From Diploptera punctata (Eukaryota; Arthropoda; Insecta; Blattodea; Blaberidae), in assembly GCA_030220185.1 (NCBI GenBank), contig JASPKZ010001598.1, positions 343,001 to 407,000 on the forward strand: a DNA stretch of 64,000 nt. Reading direction: 5' to 3'. Shown piece by piece: positions 9,971 through 21,140 of this stretch. How positions within the stretch are numbered: the stretch's first letter is position 1; each line of letters starts with the position of its first letter. Position numbers and translations under genes: made by a program. Under the pieces are notes generated by a model. That model was not told where the DNA came from and searched no databases. It saw only the letters and a program-made list of their open reading frames with translations.

Positions 9971-10679
9971 ATAAGTAATGCCACGAGTGATTTCCAATTT
10001 ATCTAGAGAATTTGGAAATCAAGAGTGGCATTTGTTATGACTATTTAACGAATAAAATTAAGCTGTTTACTCACAAATTATTATTTAACTATAGATATTT
10101 TAAAATATTTATATATTTAATGTAAACGGCGATGTTTGAAAAACAAATGAGAAACGATAGGTACGCTTCATCTGCTTCTTTTGTTTATCACTGCAACCAG
10201 ATCATACTATTTATTTCCAAAGGAACGCAATATTATAAGAATGCTCTCTAGTGGAGAAAAAATGAAACACATCAAACTGTATATTAATTCATTTCTGATG
10301 TCGTATGATGTAAATATGACAATTATATTTTTCTGGATTGTTACCTGGGAAAAATTAATTTAAGAAAGTGCAAACAGTGGTTCCTTTTTTTGGTGGTATA
10401 ATCAATTGCTACAAATGATTTTATATTAACTCTCGCATGCGGCATGTGTTGGCATTCATGCACTATATATACAATCTTGTAGCCGTATTTCTCATAGGCT
10501 CAGTCACTGCTAAATAATGGTCAGACCTGTTCAGAATAGTAAAAAGGAGGAGCTTTCTTTAATACGGTAATTATAACATTGATAAATATTTGGCGAAACA
10601 CGACTGTGATTGGTTGTAAAACAGAAATCATTGAAACGTGATTGGTCATTGACTCCCATTTGGGGCATGAGTTAAATAG
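9971..10679 (+). mobile_element. TC element, copy 2 (709 bp)
   Basis: Terminal sequences match copy 1 and TC is present at 9969-9970 and 10680-10681. It carries an internal section lacking from copy 1, with GCTCTCTAGTGGAGAAAAAA and GGTCAGACCTGTTCAGAATA, also present in copy 5. It abuts an RTE-I fragment on the right. Confidence 0.85.
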
Positions 10680-10683
10680 TCAC

Positions 10684-10985
10684 TTTAAACTGAAAATGTA
10701 TAGAACTATTATTCTACCAGTTATATAATATGGATGCGAAACATGGACTCTTACTTTAAGGGAGGTGAAAATATTAAAAGTATTTGAGAATAAATTTCTC
10801 AGATTTTTTTGGACCAAAAAGAGATGAACAGACAGGGGAATGAAGAAGATTACATAACAGTGAACTACATGGTCTTTGTGGGAAACCAGATCTAATAAGA
10901 ACAGTTAAGTCTCGTAGACGGTAAGAACGTTTGGCACAATGGGGGAATGAAACAGGCGCATGGAAGCTGTGGACACACTTTCTAT
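10684..10985 (+). pseudogene. RTE-I internal fragment
   Basis: Translation gives LKMYRTIILPVI, a stop, YGCETWTLTLREVKILKVFE, then frameshifted GPKRDEQTG-like and LWETRSNKNS sequence. It stops matching after ATGGAAGCTGTGG. Confidence 0.8.
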
Positions 10986-11096
10986 TAATATCTGTATAAC
11001 CTCTCCTTTTTTGACTTTCTGCTAAGATTTCTATTCCATAAAAGACCATTCAGGGAACATAGGTTGTAATACTAAGAATAATTAAGTACTTAACCG

Positions 11097-11327
11097 TCCA
11101 CCGCTATGGTCTCGAGGTAGCGTGCTGCCTTGTCACGCAGCGGGCCCGGGTTCGATCCCCGGTCGGGACAGTTTTTCTGGGTGAGTTTTTTTATTGGGGT
11201 TTTTCTTCACCTGTAAGACAAATGTGAGGAAAACTTTAAGGCCCAAACGGTCCCCGAAATCATATGGCCATCATCATCATCATCATTCATATTCATCTTA
11301 CTCGACTTCATTATTATCCAGTGTAAG

Positions 11328-11359
<32 letters not shown>

Positions 11360-11391
11360 ATTGGTGTTTCCCGTATAATGTATCATATTTA

Positions 11392-11481
<90 letters not shown>

Positions 11482-11668
11482 CGTATCATTATTGTTATTA
11501 CCCTATAAAATGTTGTTTGTACATGACGTTTACATTGCTACATTTATTGTATCTTTAACTGTTTATAATTAGTATAGTGTATATCTATATTTGTCGAATA
11601 TTTATTTGTATTTGTGCTGGTTGAGTGGAAGAGAGGGCCTTATGGCCTTAACTCTGCCAGAATAAATA

Positions 11669-11706
<38 letters not shown>

Positions 11707-11890
11707 GATTAAGCTTACGATTAGGGACTCTCCTGGCGCATCATTATCATCATCACCCATCATATCATCGGGGCAACGTAACCCCGCCTTCCAGGCGCCC
11801 CAACCTCAGAAGTGGGTTAAAAGTACGCCATGCCAGGAGAGAACACCAGGAATGTCGAAAGACAACCCGGGGCATTTGCAAAAAAAATTA
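11097..11890 (+). mobile_element. SINE-A2, split by a CR1-like insertion
   Basis: The head and middle (CCACCGCTATGGTCTCGAGG to the CAT-rich linker) occupy 11097-11300. The A2 tail (CTCTCCTGGCGCATCATTAT to GGGGCATTTGC) resumes at about 11708. The intervening 0.4 kb is a CR1 3' end with its microsatellites. Together the outer parts make one normal SINE-A2. Confidence 0.8.
11301..11707 (+). mobile_element. CR1/L2-like 3' end with ATT tail, inserted in SINE-A2
   Basis: The 3' terminus GGTTGAGTGGAAGAGAGGGC to CTGCCAGAATAAATAAAG (11,620-11,670) is the reverse complement of the ends at 492 and 15,059. It finishes in an ATT tail. Upstream lie AT and TTA microsatellites (11,327-11,355; 11,393-11,480) and apparent 3' UTR. 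No coding sequence remains. Confidence 0.75.
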
Positions 11891-12241
11891 AGTTCTTAAG
11901 GAGTTTACAAAGAAGGGGCTGGATACAGCAGTTCTGACAGAAACGAAAAGGAAAGGGAAAGGTCAAGAAATGGAATTATGTATTTGTAAATAAATAAATT
12001 GACTTGTGTAAAAGATACGCTTAAAGGAATGTTGGTATGGTGGGAACCTTGTGTGGACGCACACGTTACAGTGGCGCCGAGTTATGTGGTGGCAGAATGA
12101 TGACTTCCAGAACATGAATTAACTTATATAGCTTTTTTATGGTTGTAAAACACTCAAAGTACGAATATTTTAAGTTCACTTTAATCTGCGGCAACAAAAA
12201 AGAAAGATAACTTCTTATCTGTAGGCTTAGCATTTTATTTT
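11891..12241. other. No gene seen
   Basis: AT-rich sequence after the SINE tail. The 73-codon minus frame at 12066-12287 runs into the TC element and has no recognisable motif. Confidence 0.5.
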
Positions 12242-12243
12242 TC

Positions 12244-12717
12244 ATAAGAAATGTCACGAGTGATTTCCAAATTATCGATAAAATCACGACTCACGAAGTG
12301 GGGAGTGAATTTTTCTAGAGAATTTGGAAATCAAGAGTTACATTTGTTAGGACAATTTAACAAATAAAATTATGCTGTTTACTCACATATCATTATTTAA
12401 ATATAGTTATTTTTAAATATTTATATATTTAATGTAAACGGCGATGTTTGAAAACAAATGAGAAACGTAATGTTTCACTTGTTTATCACTGCAACCAGAT
12501 AATATTATTTATAGCCAAAGGATCGCAATATTGTAAGAATGCTCTCTAGTGGAGAAAAATTAAACACACCAAACTGTATATTAATTAATTTCTGATGTCC
12601 TTTGATGTAAATATGTCAATTATATTTTTCTGGAACGTAAATTCCTTGGAAATGATTCGTTTAATTCATTGAAATGTGATTGGTCATTGACTCCCATTTG
12701 GGGCATGAGTTAAATGG
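12244..12717 (+). mobile_element. TC element, copy 3 (474 bp)
   Basis: Begins ATAAGAAATGTCACGAGTG and ends GAGTTAAATGG, with TC at 12242-12243 and 12718-12719. More diverged than copies 1, 2 and 5. Confidence 0.82.
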
Positions 12718-12929
12718 TCATTATAGAACCCCCATCTAAGAGCGATAAAAGTAAGATCATTCAGCATCAAATAATTAATCTATTCTAACAAAATGTATTC
12801 CGATTTCTATATGGCTTAATTTCTTATATAACATTGGAATCATTGTGCTTTGACTAAAGACCTCTTCTCTCCTACAGTATAGCATAGGCTAAATAGGCTA
12901 CAAAACATTTTATTCCAAATTTTGTCTTA

Positions 12930-13200
12930 ACACAATTTATGACTGGTCATGGAAAATTTGAAAGTTATTTTAGGAGATTTAATATTAACCCAGACAGTGA
13001 TCATAATTGCAAATGTCAAGAATCGATACAATCTGTAAAACATGTTTTATTTGTTTGTCCTATATTCGAAAGACACCGATTCTAAACGTACTTTTAAATG
13101 ATGATGAGGCTTCTGCCTCAATGTGTGAAGTGATTTTTAAGAACCAACATTATTATAAACATTTTATGAAATTCATAAAAGATAAGTCAAGATATCAGAG
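12930..13200 (+). pseudogene. R1/I/Jockey-type retrotransposon, C-terminal zinc-finger fragment
   Basis: Translation gives TGHGKFESYFRRFNINPDSD, then HNCKCQ, SVKHVLFVC and PIFERHR. The TGHG.F..Y..RF and C.C...H...CP...R pattern is typical of the region after the RT in R1/I/Jockey-type elements. A frameshift follows, and a second frame reads NVLLNDDEASASMCEVIFKN. No RT motif is left. Confidence 0.65.
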
Positions 13201-13204
13201 ATGA

Positions 13205-13436
13205 ATTACAAATATATAATATAAACGAGAGAATAAACACAAATAAATGTAATTGGTTTTAACATATACAAAGAATGCCAAATAATCGTTTATCAAAACA
13301 GCTGCTTCATTATAGGCCTCTAGGCCGAAGAAATGTAGGAAGACCAAAATGTCGTTGGAAAGACGACCTGCACCTGCAGCACCGGGGAACGGAACGGGCC
13401 AACAGGCCCATACCTTGAAGATGATGATGATGATGA
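13205..13436 (+). pseudogene. RTE-V 3' fragment with GAT tail
   Basis: Translation gives HIQRMPNNRLSKQLLHYRPL followed by GRRNVGRPKCRWKDD, then a stop and five GAT units. Only the last 70 or so codons remain. Confidence 0.75.
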
Positions 13437-13545
13437 AATTCATAACAATACGGTGTATTTTGCTAAGATTCTTATAGACAATTTATGTAATTCATAACAC
13501 TCATTCAAAACCATATATGATAATATTTTTGTTTTACAATATACA

Positions 13546-14262
13546 TTCTTTTTGCAGACGATTTAGCTCTTCTGGCACTTTCCGAAAATGATTTGCAACG
13601 ATCAATTTATAATTTACAAAAAATAGGTGCCAAATTTAATATGGAAATATCAATTGACAAAACTAAAATTATGGCATTTCATGGGAAGGAACCCATACAA
13701 AGTAAAATCTGTCTCCAGAATAAAATTTTAGAGAGATCTAATCAATTTAAATATCTTGGATATTATCTCTCTATCTGGGATGAAAAGGATATCCCTGAAA
13801 AAGTTACTAGTTATAATAAAAGTTTAGGAATTATTAATCAAGTTATGAAACCATCCCTTGTACAAAAAAACACCAGATTACGTTTATATAACACTTTGGC
13901 TAGACCAGTGTTGACCTATGGTAGTGAAGCATGGACACTAAGAAAACAACATGAAAGCAGAATAACGGCTTGTGAAATGAGATTCATGCGCAGAACAGCG
14001 GGTTACACCAGATGGGATCGGAAAAGGAACACCGATATCTTAAAAGAATTGAAGACTACGCCAATTTTGGAATTATTAAACAGTACCAACTAAATTGGAA
14101 ACACCATCTTGAAAGAATGAGTTCAAATCGGATCCCCAAAGCTATTTATAATTATATACCAAGAGGACGAAGATCACTGGGCCGTCCTATGAAACGCTGG
14201 AGGGAAAATTTTCTATAGGATCGTAACAGGCCTTGGCCTAATACTTGGAAGGAAGAAGAAGA
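13546..14262 (+). pseudogene. RTE-VI retrotransposon, RT C-half, one frameshift
   Basis: The frame begins ILFADDLALLALSENDLQRS (catalytic FADD box at about 13,552), followed by KTKIMAFHGKEP, QFKYLGYYLS, RLYNTLARPVLTYGSEAWTL, EMRFMRRTAGYTRWDRKRN and a stop at about 14,093. A one-base shift leads into NWKHHLERMSSNRIPKAIYN and GRRSLGRPMKRW. A GAA-rich tail follows. It is one of the better copies of its C-half, but the first RT domains and the endonuclease are gone. Confidence 0.85.
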
Positions 14263-14750
14263 CAATATACAGTATAATATTGTTATAGTAAGCTACAACC
14301 CTAACATACCTTTGTGGTGAAATAGGGTTTCAAAATATTTGGAGAATCAATAATATTAAAAACTGAAACATTTGAAAAGCAGAAAGAAACAAACAGTTAA
14401 CTGAAAAATATTTCTGTATTAGCCATTCAGAATGTGGTGAAAATAACAGCAGAATTTTCAGGTGAGTCAGCATGGCGCATCAATTCTGCTCATAATGAAA
14501 TTGTAAATAAAGGATATTTCCGATTATTTTTTAGCTATATTCGATTTAATCTCATGGTACAGTAATTACTCCATTAGGTGGACTAATTCTAGATTAGATA
14601 GCTTACAACGGACAACTTACAAATTGAGTAAAATGTGTGAAACATACTAGTTGAAAATGTCTACTCCAGAAACTAAGTTTTGGCTTTTCGAGGATGTTTG
14701 CCACTAAGAAGTAAAAAAAAAAAAATCACTAGAGAATAAAACAATGCAAA
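14263..14750. other. No gene seen
   Basis: AT-rich, apparently unique. A 16-codon frame (MSTPETKFWLFEDVCH near 14,657) is too short to interpret. Confidence 0.5.
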
Positions 14751-14754
14751 AAGT

Positions 14755-15015
14755 GAACAATTTTAATGATATGGGATACAATGTGTCGTATAGAAACAAG
14801 TGAAAACATTGCAAACAAAATAAATAAATTTAATTATATGTGTGGCTCCATAGAGCGGAGTCTCAAGGGAAATAGGAAGGAGACACCTTTAAAATTTTAC
14901 AAAAATTGTTGTTCCAACTCTGCTATATGGATTGGAACACTGGATCTTAACCAAAAACCAGGAACGAATAATAGAAACTTCAGAAATGAGGTTCTTGAGG
15001 GAGTGTGGTGGCTAT
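14755..15015 (+). pseudogene. RTE-like fragment, degraded
   Basis: ANKINKFNYMCGSIERSLKG and RKETPLKFYKN match the KINKFQ..CGTI.RT.K..RKET..K.Y block of the intact copy at 60.6 kb. The following LYG.E.W motif is degraded. It ends at an AAT microsatellite. Confidence 0.65.
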
Positions 15016-15016
15016 A

Positions 15017-15017
15017 C

Positions 15018-15058
<41 letters not shown>
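15017..15058. repeat. (AAT)n, tail of the minus-strand CR1 copy
   Basis: Fourteen AAT units directly abut the CR1-like 3' terminus, so on the minus strand they are its ATT tail. Confidence 0.9.
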
Positions 15059-15061
<3 letters not shown>

Positions 15062-17107
15062 TTTATTTTAGCTGGCAGAGTTAAGGCCATAAGGCCTTCT
15101 CTTCCACTCAACCAGCGAATAGTAAAATTATACAAAAATTACGTACATATTACAATTTTAAGATATTAAAATACAGACTAAACAATGATGATGGATCTAA
15201 TACTAGCTAATGCTAACAAAAACATAGAATATAATAAAATTAAAATGATATAAAATAAAGTAAGTAGCTTCCTACATGATTATTAATAGAATGCTCTATA
15301 TAGTTGTTATGTAGTTAATGTTTTCATTGTGTCGAACTTAAGATATCAGTTAATTTGGATTTAAATAATGATAGCGATTGACAGTCCCTGACATGACTGG
15401 GAAGTGAGTTCCATGCTCTAGCCATAGATATTGTGTAAGATTCAGAGTACAGACAGGTCCTGTGTTGTGGTATCAAAAGTAAAGAAGAGTCTTGTGATCT
15501 TGTTCCTAAATTGTGATGAGCCGATAAATGTTGAAAACGTGTTGTTAAATAAGTTGGTAAATATGTGTGCAGAATTTGGAATAGTAAGGTATGTGAATGT
15601 AAAGTTCTTCTGTCATTTAGGCGTAGCCATGATAAGGCCTGAAATGAAGGAGACACGTGGTCATAACGACGGAGATTGAATATAAATCGAATGCACGCAT
15701 TATGAGCACGCTGTAGTCTGTCAGATCAGTTGTAAGATAGTCAGTAATATGTCGCAGTAGTCGAAGTGTGGCATTATAAGAGTCTGTACAAGTATTTGTT
15801 TTAATTTTGTAGGAAGGAAGTTTTTAAAACTATTTAGGGAGTGAAGAATTGAGAACACTTTCTTGCAGGTATTATTCACCTGGATTTTCCAGTCTAGGTG
15901 TTGGTCCATATAGATACCCAGATTTTTTACTACTGAGCTGTAGGGGATATTTTTGTCATTTAGGAGAATGGTAGGGATATTTTCGTAATTTATAATGCTT
16001 TGGATTCGCCGATGTCCTATAATTATGCACTGTGTCTTGTCAGTATTTAGATTAAGTCCATGTTTCTTCGACCATTGGGAAATTGAGTCTAGGTCACTAT
16101 TTAATTTGTCTAGTGTGTCATGAACATCGTCAGGATGGGAGTGAATGTAAATTTGCAAATCGTCAGCGTATAGGTGATATCGACAATAGGTAAGTCTAGT
16201 GGATATATCGTTAACATAGATAGAGAACAGAAGTGGTCGCTAACACTGAACCTTGTTGGACGCCACCCTTCAGTGATAGCCAGGATGAGGAAAGTTCTGC
16301 ATTGGATACACATTGCTGGCGACCATGAAGATAGGATCCAAGCCAGTTAACAGCATTGTCCGAAAGATTCAGAGCGCGTAATTTTGCTATTAATATGTCA
16401 GTGTCAACAGTGTCGAAAGCTTTGCTGAAGTCCAAGAGTGTAAATATTGTCATGTGGCCACTGTCCATTGCTTCACGCGTATCTTCGGTAACTTTAAGAA
16501 GTGCGGTTGCCGTACTATGGCCTGTCCTAAAACCTGATTGGTATGGGTCGAGTATGTTATGAGTGTTAAGGTAATCAGTTAATTGTTCATGAACAATGCG
16601 CTCCAAGGCCTTAGATAGGACTGGGAGGATGCTGATTGGTCTAAAGTCGTTTGGTGTTACAGGTAATTTAATTTTAGGGATTGGTCTGACTATAGCTTTT
16701 TTCCAGAGTTCGGGGTAAGTTGAGGTCATAATTGAGGCATTGAATATATGGGTTACAGTTGGGAGTATGACATGGAGTATTTTCTTTAAAAAGTCCGCTA
16801 CTTATATTGTCTATATACCTTGTTTTTTTAGGTTCTAATGCGGGCCAGGGATGTTTATGAAACGAATCGATTGGCATAATAAAGAAAAAGAATAATTTTT
16901 CTCGGGAAGGAGTAGGTGTGGGCTGGAGCGTCATCTATAGTTTGTGGTTTGGTCGTAGTGTTTATGTTAAGTGTGGCATATGATGTGAAATGTTGGTTTA
17001 GATCGTCCAGTGATATGTTAATGCTCTCTCCTTTGGTTGTCGGCTGCCGTAGGCCCATTGATCTAATACGTTTCCACATATCACTTGCAATATCAGATCG
17101 AAAACGC
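15059..17107 (-). pseudogene. CR1/L2-like retrotransposon, RT to 3' end, broken
   Basis: This is the longest CR1-type copy here. From right to left on the minus strand it has a linker segment (WKRIRSMGLRQPTTKGESIN), the RT domain at 16,211-16,729 (WKKAIVRPIPKI, NDFRPISILPVLSKALERIV, YQSGFRTGHSTATALL, FTLLDFSKAFDTVDTDILI with the first catalytic D, GGVQQGSVL), a frameshift, LYADDLQIYIHS with the catalytic ADD near 16,150, NTDKTQCIIIGHRR, and the C-terminal MARAWNSLPSHVRD with FKSKL near 15,340. At least three frameshifts disable it. It ends in the common 3' terminus and an ATT tail. A SINE-B cuts its 5' side. Confidence 0.88.
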
Positions 17108-17118
17108 AGTGAATATAT

Positions 17119-17518
17119 TTTTGTATTGTAAGCCTTGTTTCCCTTTACAGAGATTTGGGCGTTTTCCCCCTACAGGGAAGAATTTGAACCATACTAATTT
17201 AGTTACACTTGTTTTCGTATAGATGTCATTTTAGTGGTACGTGGTCAGCGTTCCGCCTCATACTGACATCTAGGAAACCAAGGTAGTACTAGGACGGGAA
17301 AATTCGGTAAATTTTGCTTAGAGGCCTTTTCATTCAGGCTTAAGGATTTTTACGAGCCTCGAAATCTTCAGACTCGGGACCCACGGCTTAAGTCCCTCCC
17401 GGAGGACTTGCTCCTTGGATTTTTCCGTCCTAAAAATCCATCGACCCCGGCCGGGTTGGAACCCGCGACCCTCGGGACCAGAGGCAAGGAGCACAACCAC
17501 CAGTCCACCGCGGCCGAT
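17119..17518 (-). mobile_element. SINE-B, full-length
   Basis: A 400-bp minus-strand copy with its head CCGCGGCCG at the right. An 11-bp target duplication AGTGAATATAT is present at 17108-17118 and 17519-17529. The left flank is CR1-like coding sequence. Confidence 0.9.
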
Positions 17519-17577
17519 AGTGAATATATACGAATAGAAATAAATAAATGCATTCAAGTAATATGACAGGATTGCAC

Positions 17578-17760
17578 AATTTAGAGACGAATGGATGGAC
17601 AACAAAAATAGAATGAATAACAACAGATTCCCAAAACAAATTCTTCACTACAGACCACTAGGACGAAGAAAGTAGGAAAGTCCAGTAAAAATACACCAAT
17701 TCTAACATGAGATCAGAACAGACCTTAAGGTCTAATCCTTGATCAGTTCTAGGTTAGGGT
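17578..17760 (+). pseudogene. RTE-like C-terminal fragment
   Basis: Translation gives DEWMDNKNRMNNNRFPKQIL then HYRPLGRRK and a stop, the familiar RM..NR.PK...Y.P.GRR block. Very short and degraded. Confidence 0.6.
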
Positions 17761-18111
17761 AAATTATTTGCTTTTTAAGTATAATTTCTAATATTTGTAT
17801 GTATATTTTCTTATTTTAACCTCTCCCTTATAGGTAATTTTACATGCACAATGCCTAATCGAGCCTTACAGGAGCATGATCTGTCCGGAGAGGATTTTGG
17901 TTCATAAATATAAACTTTTTAACAACACAAGGACATGAAATACCTATTTGGATGAGCTAAATGTCAGAACCACCTTCGAGACAATACGAACATTTAAATC
18001 AGTTGAATGTAGGCTACTAATGTTTTTTCAAATTCTGAAATCTTTTCGTGACAAAGCTAGATTTTCATGCGACTTTGACGAATGAAGTAAACTTCATAAT
18101 TGGAAGGCCAT

Positions 18112-18113
<2 letters not shown>
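17761..18113. other. No gene seen
   Basis: AT-rich sequence without a repeat match in the window or a credible frame. Confidence 0.45.
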
Positions 18114-18144
<31 letters not shown>

Positions 18145-18263
18145 CTAGATGTACTAAAGTAGTTAAATCTCGCAGACTGCGAAGGGCAGGATATTCCACA
18201 CGAATAATGAATAAAAAGGGCCACGAAGCTTATTGAGGTAGACGAATTATTAAAAAATAACTC

Positions 18264-18341
<78 letters not shown>
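18114..18341 (+). pseudogene. RTE-I scrap between AT and GA microsatellites
   Basis: About 14 AT units (18114-18142) are followed by VVKSRRLRRAGYSTRIMNKK (18,150-18,230), a piece of the RTE-I KSRRLRWAGHVARM block, then about 38 AG units (18265-18341). Confidence 0.7.
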
Positions 18342-18343
<2 letters not shown>

Positions 18344-18414
18344 TGTCTTAGTACGTCCAGCCATGAGCTTCCGGGTTCGATAATGTCAGTAATTTAGTTA
18401 ATCAGAAAAAGGAG

Positions 18415-19140
18415 GCAAAAAATTAAAATACATAAAACTTTAAAGAACAAAACAAGAGGAGATACTAGAATAAAGTTTTATAAAACATTGGCAGTTCCTG
18501 CATTACTTTATGGGAGTGAAACTTAGGTAATTACCAAGAAAAATTACAAAGTAGAATAACCGTCCATAGTAATTCTGCCTGAGGACAGGTCTTTCACTGC
18601 AATCATAGCATTTTAATGCTATGCTTTACAGCTTTACTAGGGATTTAGAGGTATGATAACTTCCCGTTGCTTTTCACACCGGTGAAGGATGATGATGATG
18701 GCCGGATGATTTTCGGTGACCGTTGAAATAAGCTTCCTGGCATTTGTCTTACAGGTGAGGAAAATCGCCGAAAAAACTTCACCCAGAAGCCTGTCCCGAC
18801 CGGGAATCGAACCCGGACCCGCTGCATGACAAGCCAGCACGCTACCTCGAGACCACAGCGGTAAAGCGTAGAAATAAACTTCCTTAGAAGAACAAAAAGA
18901 TGAACAAGATGATCGGATAAAGAAAGAAGATATAAGAACAGAATTAAATAGATATATTGAATGTTAAAATCGAAGAATACACTGTTGAGATAAATGGTTT
19001 AGACATGTAAAAAGAATGAATGTAACAAGATTACCAAAAGCAGCATTTAACTACAAGCCAAGAGGTTCAAGGAGTGTAGGAAAGCCAGTGAAAAAATGGA
19101 CGGAACAACTGTGAGGCGGAGCAGGCAATTTGTCTAGCCC
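18415..19140 (+). pseudogene. RTE-VII retrotransposon, interrupted by SINE-A1
   Basis: Before the SINE the translation reads TRIKFYKTLAVPALLYGSET. After it, in broken frames, come a LRRTKR-like start, RIRKEDIRTELN-like residues and a RMNVTRLPKAAFNYKPRGSR-type end with a GRP.K.W motif. This parallels the fragment at 58,993-59,279. The copy stops in a GAA-rich tail. Confidence 0.75.
18560..18867 (-). mobile_element. SINE-A1
   Basis: Minus-strand copy with its head at the right (GAGACCACAGCGG). The flanks GTAGAATAA (18551-18559) and GTAGAAATAA (18868-18877) look like a slightly diverged target duplication inside the RTE-VII copy. Confidence 0.85.
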
Positions 19141-19436
19141 GTGAAGTGAAGAAGAAAAAAGAGGACAATTTTTAGGTTGTGCTATCCTAATCTCCATTTT
19201 CTCTCATTTTATACTTGAATTATCTACGCAAGTTAAAATTTTAGTATTTTTTTAACTATACAGAATTATACAGTCAAAAACATTATTTTTCGTCGATGAT
19301 AGTCTTTAGGCCTAACTCTAAAGAACCTTTTTCCAATTTAAGCGTATGATATAATAGTATGGAAGGTCTTCCACAGATGGCATTGTTAGTTTTAGTGAAA
19401 TATTCCACAATTGGTGGCATATTCCACGCATTTAAT
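19141..19436. other. No gene seen
   Basis: AT-rich spacer. The 66-codon minus frame across 19283-19483 runs into the SINE and has no family signature. Confidence 0.45.
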
Positions 19437-19760
19437 TTTGACGTCCTATTTCGATGCTCGATCGGGACAAGTTTCCCGGGCAAGGTTTCCTCAGGGTTTT
19501 TCTTCGTCTTTAAGACAAAAGTTAGGAAACTTTAAGGTCCAAACTGTCCCCAAACACCATATGGTCATCATCATCATCATATTCGCTTCATTAGGTTCGC
19601 AGTGTTTTGGTGTCTCTCTTAACGCATCATTACCATCATCACCACCTTTCATACCATCATCGGGACAACGTAACCTCGCGCCCCAACCTTATAAGTGAGT
19701 TACAAGTTCGCTATGCCAGAAGAGAATGCCAGAATATAGTAATAATAACCTGGTGGCATT
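19437..19760 (+). mobile_element. SINE-A2, 5' truncated, leads into the satellite
   Basis: The body begins near the B box (ATGCTCGATCGGGACAAG), keeps the CAT linker and the A2 tail (AACGCATCATTACCATCATC; ATCGGGACAACGTAACC), and ends in GCCAGAAGAGAATGCCAG with GGTGGCATTGATTAAAAA. That final stretch is the first unit of the 102-bp array. Confidence 0.85.
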
Positions 19761-21140
19761 GATTAAAAATTACTTTTTTTTTAACTTAAAGCTTCAAAAA
19801 ATGAAGTTTTTATTTTCCCAGAAGAGAATGCCAGAAATGTCGTAACGAAAATCAGGTGGCATTGAATAAAAAATGTCTTTCTTTGAACTTAAAGCTTCAA
19901 AAATGAAGTTTTTATTTTCCCAGAAGAGAATGCCAGAAATGTCGTAACGATAATCAGGTAGCATTGATTAAAAAATGACTTTCTTTGAACTTAAAGCTTC
20001 AAAAATGAAGTTTTTATTTTCCCAGAAGAGAATGCCAGAAATGCCGTAACGATAATCAGGTGGCATTGATTAAAAAATGTCTTTCTTTGAACTTAAAGCT
20101 TCAAAAATGAAGTTTTTATTTTCCCAGAAGAGAATGCCAGAAATGTCGTAACGATAATCAGGTGGCATTGATTAAAAAATGACTTTCTTTGAACTTAAAG
20201 CTTCAAAAATGAAGTTTTTATTTTCCCAGAAGAGAATGCCAGAAATGTCGTAACGATAATCAGGTGGCATTGATTAAAAAATGACTTTCTTTGAACTTAA
20301 AGCTTCAAAAATGAAGTTTTTATTTTCCCAGAAGAGAATGCCAGAAATGTCGTAACGATAATCAGGTGGCATTGATTAAAAAATGACTTTCTTTGAACTT
20401 AAAGCTTCAAAAATGAAGTTTTTATTTTCCCAGAAGAGAATGCCAGAAATGCGGTAACGATAATTAGGTGGCATTGATTAAAAATGACTTTCTTTGAACT
20501 AAAAGCTTCAAAAATGAAGTTTTTATTTTCCCAGAAGAGAATGCCAGAAATGCCGTAACGATAATCAGGTGGCATTGATTAAAAAATGACTTTCTTTGAA
20601 CTTAAAGCTTCAAAAATGAAGTTTTTATTTTCCCAGAAGAGAATACCAGAAATGTCGTAACGATAATCAGGTGGCATTGATTAAAAAATGACTTTCTTTG
20701 AACTTAAAGCTTCAAAAATGAAGTTTTTATTTTCTCAGAAGAGAATGCCAGAAATGTCGTAACGATAATCAGGTGGCATTGATTAAAAAAATGAGTTTTT
20801 TTTAACTTAAAGTTTCAAAAATGAAGTTTTTATTTTCCCAGAAGAGAATGCCAGAAATGTCGTAACGATAATCAGGTGGCATTGATTAAAAAATGACTTT
20901 CTTTGAACTTAAAGCTTCAAAAATGAAGTTTTTATTTTCCCAGAAGAGAATGCCAGAAATGTCGCAACGATAATCAGGTGGCATTGATTAAAAAATGACT
21001 TTCTTTGAACTTAAAGCTTCAAAAATGAAGGTTTTATTTTCCCAGAAGAGAATGCCAGAAATGTCGTAACGATAATCAGGTGGCATTGATTAAAAAATGA
21101 CTTTCTTTGAACTTAAAGCTTCAAAAAATAAAGTTTCTTT
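19719..21140. repeat. 102-bp satellite, 14 units, seeded by a SINE tail
   Basis: The core GAAGAGAATGCCAGAAATG recurs at about 19719, 19821, 19923, 20025, 20127, 20229, 20331, 20433, 20534, 20636, 20738, 20841, 20943 and 21045, a period of 101-103 bp. Each unit has the SINE-A2 tail (to GTGGCATTGATTAAAAA) plus about 45 bp of other sequence (ACTTTCTTTGAACTTAAAGC, AAAAATGAAGTTTTTATTTT). Units are nearly identical and carry only scattered substitutions. There are no variable spacers and no coding frame. Confidence 0.95.

Noticed and set aside
11194..11572. Frames with long tyrosine or isoleucine runs
   Set aside because: They read through a SINE-A2 middle and an ATT microsatellite.
17330..17648. 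Overlapping minus-strand frames of 61-97 codons
   Set aside because: They are translations of SINE-B and its flank in three frames.
19719..21140. CRISPR-like repeat array
   Set aside because: Units are contiguous and nearly identical with no variable spacers; the host is clearly eukaryotic; it is a SINE-derived satellite. The same holds for 1-400.
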